DNA of 64,000 nucleotides from positions 1 through 64,000 of the forward strand of contig CAUYUJ010004700.1 of the NCBI GenBank assembly GCA_963575745.1, in the 5' to 3' direction. Below, one piece after another: positions 61,001 to 64,000 of this stretch. Position 1 is the stretch's first letter. Each line of letters starts with the position of its first letter. The notes under the pieces are model-generated. The model saw only the letters and a program-made list of their open reading frames with translations, ran no database searches and was not told the origin of the DNA. The DNA comes from Prorocentrum cordatum. Lineage: Eukaryota > Sar > Dinophyceae > Prorocentrales > Prorocentraceae. A program made the position numbers and the translations under genes.

Positions 61001-62649
61001 GTTTCCCCGAACAAAGACATACCAATAGTACATGTCCTCCTTGGAGGCGCGCGTCCGGGCCGAACATATAGTATACCCATCTTGTAGTTCCCCAATCAGA
61101 GCTTGCCTCTGTAGGGGTCCTAGCGGATTCACATGATTAAGTGAAATATGGCGCCGATTTCGGCGGCACGCCCGGGTGCCCAGGTGCCCACGTGCCCTAT
61201 GGCCTTATAACCTTATAGCTCTACAGCCCCAATAGCCCAAGAGCACTATAGCCCTATAGCCCTATAGCCCTTATAGCCCTATAGCCCTATAGCCTTATAG
61301 CCCTGTAGCCCTGTAGCCCTGTAGCCCAATAGCCCTATAGCCCTATAGCCCTACAGCCCTTTAGTCCAATTGCACTATAGCCCTATAGCCCTATAGCCTC
61401 ATAGCCCTTTAGCCCTATAGCCCTACAGCCCTATAGCCCTATAGCCCCATAGCCCTGTAGCCCTAAAAAGATTATGGTTGGGTTTTTTCTCCGGTATCAT
61501 ACATCATCTCCCGAGCGGTGTGGCCGGAAAGCGCACGCCACGATACAAACACTAGAAGATTTATCGGTTCGCGCGTCGCCCCGGGGGGGCGAAGCACATA
61601 TCGTATTAGTATGTTGGGGTGACGCCGAACACGTGTCGTCCAATTCGGACAGCGGCCGCTGTTGGGCCGGCGACACCGACAGCGAATCCGGTTCAAAGTG
61701 AAGAGGAACTGCTGTCGGCCTTCGTGCTCATTCTTTCCGTACCCAATTCGATCGTGCCGACTCCTGACCCTGTCGGAGATCAACTGACCTGGGTCAATCT
61801 AAACCCGGGTCAGCTGTGCTTTGCAGGATCCTGCAGGATTCTGGCCGGAAAAAAGAAGAAAAGGAAGAAATATGAAAAAAAAAAACTTATAAACGAAAAA
61901 AAAAAAAAACAAAGAAAAGAAAATAAAATACATTAACAGACAAGCCTGCTCCCTGACCCAGTCAGTGCAACCCCTGCTCCGCAGGAACCTGCAAGAGCCA
62001 GACTCCTGACTGACCCCCTTTTTGCATTGAACCCTCGTGTCAAGGCTCAAGGCCTCCCGTTTGCACCGACCCCCCGTTTTGCATTGAACCCCGCTTGCAT
62101 TGACCACGGACCTCCTCCTCCTCCCACCTCCTCCTCCTCCTCCTCCTCCTCCTCCTCCTCCTCCTCCTCCCTCCTCCTCCTCCTCCTCCCCTCCTCCTCC
62201 CCTCCTCCTCCTCCTCCTCCTCCTCCTCCTTCTCCCTCCTCCTCCCCCGCCTCCTCCCTCTCCTGGAGTGCTCTCTGGCCAGAAGTTCGAGGACCACGCA
62301 GCCCGTGGCGACGAGGGCTCCCCGGGGCGAGAGCAGCGGCACGGGCATCTTTCCAAGGAGCCCAGGGACACACACATAAACAGACACAACTCCCAGGATT
62401 CCCAGTAGTTTCCCATATCTCTCAGGGAGCCCAGGAGCCCAGGGACACACAAATAAACAGACACAACTCCCAAGATTCCCAGTAGTTTCCCACTTGTTGA
62501 TCTGCGGGGCGAGAGCGAACCTCTTCCGCGGAGAGCTAAGCGGGACGCGCACAGATTCAATTCGCAGAGAAAAGGGCGGAAGAAGGCGGGGCCTCACGCG
62601 GCCAGGAGAGGGCGAAGCCCGGGGATCAGGCGGTGCCGAAGTGGACGTG

Positions 62650-62812
62650 CAGGACCAGGGACACACACACAAACAAACAGACACAACTCCCAAGATCCCC
62701 GGTAGTTTCCCATATCTCTCGGTTTTCGTCTTCCCCCCCCCGCTTCCCATCTTGTCCCACATCTTCCGGGGCAATCGACGAGGAATTGGCGTCCGTGTTT
62801 TATCCCCTCCCG
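62650..62812 (-). mobile_element. Introner-like element, second subtype
   Basis: Variant with CACAAACAAACAGACACAAC at one end and CCCATATCTCTCGG in the middle. Partial copies of this subtype lie at 62358-62410 and 62436-62495, and in the first duplicate at 56107-56157, 56183-56245 and 56397-56445, where the last is cut by the N gap. Confidence 0.55.
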
Positions 62813-63037
62813 GATCGTGTCCTCCTCCAAGGGTCCTCCTGGCCCGGCCGGGGGTGCACGGTTTCCCCCGGGGCCGTAGGCGACCCGAGGAGGAGGAGGA
62901 GGAGGAGGAGGAGGAGGAGGAGGAGGAGGAAGGGGAGGTGGAGAAGGAGGAGGAGGAGGAGGAGAAGGAGGATGAGGCGCGGCCCTCCACACGGCATGCC
63001 GACGCCGCGGTGGCGCGTCTTTGTTCCTTCGGCGGTT

Positions 63038-63199
63038 CTGAAGGGGCTCCAGGAACACAAATAAATACACACAAATACAAAGATTCCCAACACTTTCCCA
63101 TATTTTCCGGGTTTCTGTCTTCCCCCCACTTCCCATATTTTCCCATATTTTCTGGGGAATCGAGGATTAATTGTGTCTGTGTGTTTCTTTTCCTCCTGA
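63038..63199 (-). mobile_element. Introner-like CACAAATAAA element
   Basis: Full copy with both canonical ends (CAGGAGGAAAAG and CCCCTTCAG on the minus strand). A further partial copy of only the CACAAATAAA end lies at 63815-63852. Confidence 0.65.
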
Positions 63200-63455
63200 G
63201 TTTCGACATTGGGCGGAAAGGGTTGTTTTTTGTTTTTCGACAGTCGGCGTTTCGACCTTGGGCGGAAGGGGGGGGGGGATTCGGCGTTTCGACCTTCGGC
63301 TCTTTGCTTTATTCGGCGTTTCGACACTGGGGGTCTGGCTCCAGACCTCTGCTTGGTGCAACTGTCTGCGAGAGCGCTGCCTCTGGGGGAACTCCACCCG
63401 CTCGAGAAACAGGCGCCAGAAGACAGCCAAGAGGGAGGGGGGGGTGATGAACCAA

Positions 63456-63633
63456 CAACGCACACCCATACCCATAGGGGGGTCGAAGAGGGCTATGGGT
63501 GCGTGTTGTCGGACGGGGGCCCCCGCTCGAACGGGAGCGTTCCCTGGGGTCCGACAACCCGCACCCACACCCATAGCCAGTCCTTCTCCCAACGACCCCC
63601 TTATGGGTATGGGTGTGTGTGTTGTTCGTTCGT
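63456..63633. repeat. CACACCCATACCCATA fold-back
   Basis: Outer arms CACACCCATACCCATAGGGG and its complement; a second hairpin is nested inside (GGGTGCGTGTTGTCGGAC and its complement). The downstream 63653-63690 sequence matches 2270-2310 near the left edge of the window. Confidence 0.6.
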
Positions 63634-64000
63634 CAGGGGGGGGGGCGAGGGCCCGCGCCGATCGGCAAAACAATGAATAAGACAACGGTCGCGTGTCGGC
63701 GCGCCTCGGCGGCGCGCACCCGCGGCGTGCGTCTTTGGGGGAGAGGGGGAGCCCCTTCTCGGCACGGGCGACGTGGGTACAGCACGGGCCCGACCACAGG
63801 AAGCCTTTCACGGAGGGGCACCAGGACACACAAATAAATACACACAAATACGCCCACGATAGCCCCAAGACCGTCCAGGAAGCCTCCGAGACGTCCCAGG
63901 CCCCCTCCAAGAGACCCCCAGGAAGCCCCAAGAGGCCCCCACGAGGCTTCCAAGCGGCCCCTGAGAGCTTCCCAAGAGGCCCACAAACTACCCCAAAGAG

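Larger units (their letters stand above)
56548..62696. repeat. About 6-kb duplicated segment, copy 2
   Basis: Begins right after the N gap. Differences from copy 1 are clustered: indels at 56880-57250, an A-rich replacement at 58911-58975, an A-rich insertion of about 100 bp at 61842-61945, and microsatellite changes at 62109-62250. Confidence 0.9.

Overview
The window is nuclear DNA of a dinoflagellate. The direct evidence is an exact 22-nt dinoflagellate spliced leader (DinoSL) on the minus strand at 14326-14347, at the 5' end of a LINE retrotransposon. The recognisable cellular exons have mixed GT, GC and GA splice donors, which dinoflagellates are known to use. The sequence is GC-rich and almost entirely repetitive. 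I see no prokaryotic operon, tRNA, rRNA or CRISPR array. Species cannot be named from sequence alone.

The only cellular gene I can support is a Rab4-like small GTPase on the minus strand, split into tiny exons: a P-loop exon (50917-50951, with a second version at 51894-51928), 39277-39338, 37318-37398, a 26-nt microexon (30049-30074) and 15751-15835. Joined in this order they stay in frame and give the P-loop, switch I, switch II and the following core strand. About 290 coding bases are spread over about 35 kb. The 3' half of the gene is not recognised and may lie beyond position 1; the first coding exon is not recognised either.

Two LINEs with endonuclease (EN), reverse transcriptase (RT) and RNase H (RNH) domains lie on the same strand: LINE1 (about 7618-14347, downstream of the last recognised Rab exon) and the decayed LINE2 (about 41540-47530, between the P-loop exon and the next). 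Both end in a similar cysteine/histidine-rich C-terminal segment.

The rest is repeats. There are (CTC/GAG)n, (GTC/GAC)n, (GAT/ATC)n and (CCG)n microsatellites; many short fold-back or MITE-like families with inverted ends; and an introner-like family (CACAAATAAA element) whose copies all face the same way. At 16.5-29.8 kb are four composite GTC-core elements embedded in degenerate ATTGCACCACATAG arrays. At 23.1-24.9 kb is a 246-bp satellite with a 983-bp higher-order period, and at 25.0-25.8 kb an inverted 152-bp minisatellite. At 50.48-62.70 kb a segment of about 6 kb occurs twice on either side of a 100-bp run of N. Several long impure poly(A) tracts interrupt otherwise conserved sequence, always as A on the plus strand, and may be slippage or sequencing artefacts.
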